DNA from: Deltaproteobacteria bacterium
GTDB lineage: Bacteria; Desulfobacterota_C; Deferrisomatia; Deferrisomatales; JACRMM01
Assembly: GCA_016218905.1 (NCBI GenBank)
Contig: JACRCS010000950.1
Location: 1-5,155 of the forward strand
Length of the DNA: 5,155 bases
Direction: 5' to 3'
Shown here: piece after piece, positions 5,047-5,155 of the stretch
Layout: each line of letters opens with the position of its first letter
Position numbering within the stretch: position 1 is the stretch's first letter
Position numbers and translations under genes: made by a program
The notes under the pieces: model-generated
Told to the model about the DNA's origin: nothing
Seen by the model: the letters and a program-made list of their open reading frames with translations, nothing else
The model's database searches: none

Positions 5047-5155
5047 GTACCGCCCTGAGGGTTCGGGCGGAAGCTCCGGGCCCTTCATGATCCTCCACCA
5101 GGAGAGCGCGATCAGGTCCCCGAAACGCGCCCGGAGCCCGGCCAGGTCGGCCGGC
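5044..5155 (-). CDS. Unidentified protein, C-terminal end only, convergent with the kinase
   Basis: On the minus strand the frame starting at 5154 is open for 36 codons and ends with TAG at 5046-5044. The visible peptide includes LAGLRARFGDLIALSWW and ends in a proline-rich PELPPEPSGRY tail. Third codon positions are almost all G or C, as expected for a real gene in this GC-rich genome, whereas one alternative minus frame has weak third-position bias and the other has an internal stop. The start lies beyond the right edge. I do not recognise the family; position next to the glycan operon hints at a related role, but that is only context. Its stop lies in copy 2 of the 31-bp direct repeat. Confidence 0.65.
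   Translation of the reverse strand, partial: PADLAGLRARFGDLIALSWWRIMKGPELPPEPSGRY

Noticed and set aside
4185..5090. A 301-codon plus-strand frame overlapping the kinase and the downstream insert
   Set aside because: It is out of frame with the kinase motifs, rich in Arg/Ala/Gly/Pro, and crosses the direct repeats and palindromes.

Overview
The window is a high-GC bacterial stretch packed with surface-glycan genes. An apparent lipopolysaccharide-kinase-like gene, together with glycosyltransferases, a NodB-type deacetylase and glycan-cluster methyltransferases, suggests a Gram-negative organism building lipopolysaccharide core or a related polysaccharide. The very high GC of the operon and the heptanucleotide repeat resemble soil or sediment phyla such as Acidobacteriota or Myxococcota, but the sequence alone does not settle the phylum.

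Layout: (1) 1-308, the C-terminal end of a GT2-type glycosyltransferase whose last ~30 codons run into a repeat element. (2) About 218-388, a heptanucleotide repeat element: a degenerate left arm in one orientation, then a nearly perfect AGAACCG array in the other. (3) 408-926 (+) and 919-1689 (-), two SAM-dependent methyltransferases of visibly lower GC that converge and overlap by 8 bp. (4) 1690-1934, a divergent intergenic region with a possible extended -10 promoter for the next operon. (5) 1935-4890 (+), a compact operon of polysaccharide deacetylase, GT4 glycosyltransferase and a LPS/Kdo-kinase-like protein. (6) 4891-5043, an intergenic insert that can fold into a three-armed hairpin and is bracketed by a perfect 31-bp direct repeat. 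(7) 5044-5155 (-), the C-terminal end of a further convergent gene with no start in the window.

Taken together, the GT2 and GT4 enzymes would add sugars, the NodB protein would remove an N- or O-acetyl group, the kinase would phosphorylate a core sugar, and the methyltransferases would modify or cap sugars or a lipid-linked intermediate. These roles are inferred from family and neighbourhood; no substrate can be read from the sequence.

The most distinctive structure is at the right end. Removing 4894-5046 restores a compact tail-to-tail junction in which the kinase stop codon and the opposing gene's stop codon are adjacent (TAG|CTA). This suggests that a small structured element inserted exactly there with a 31-bp duplication and left both reading frames intact. 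The second point of interest is the heptamer element, which appears to have replaced the natural end of the GT2 gene. I see no clear evidence of an undescribed multi-gene system.
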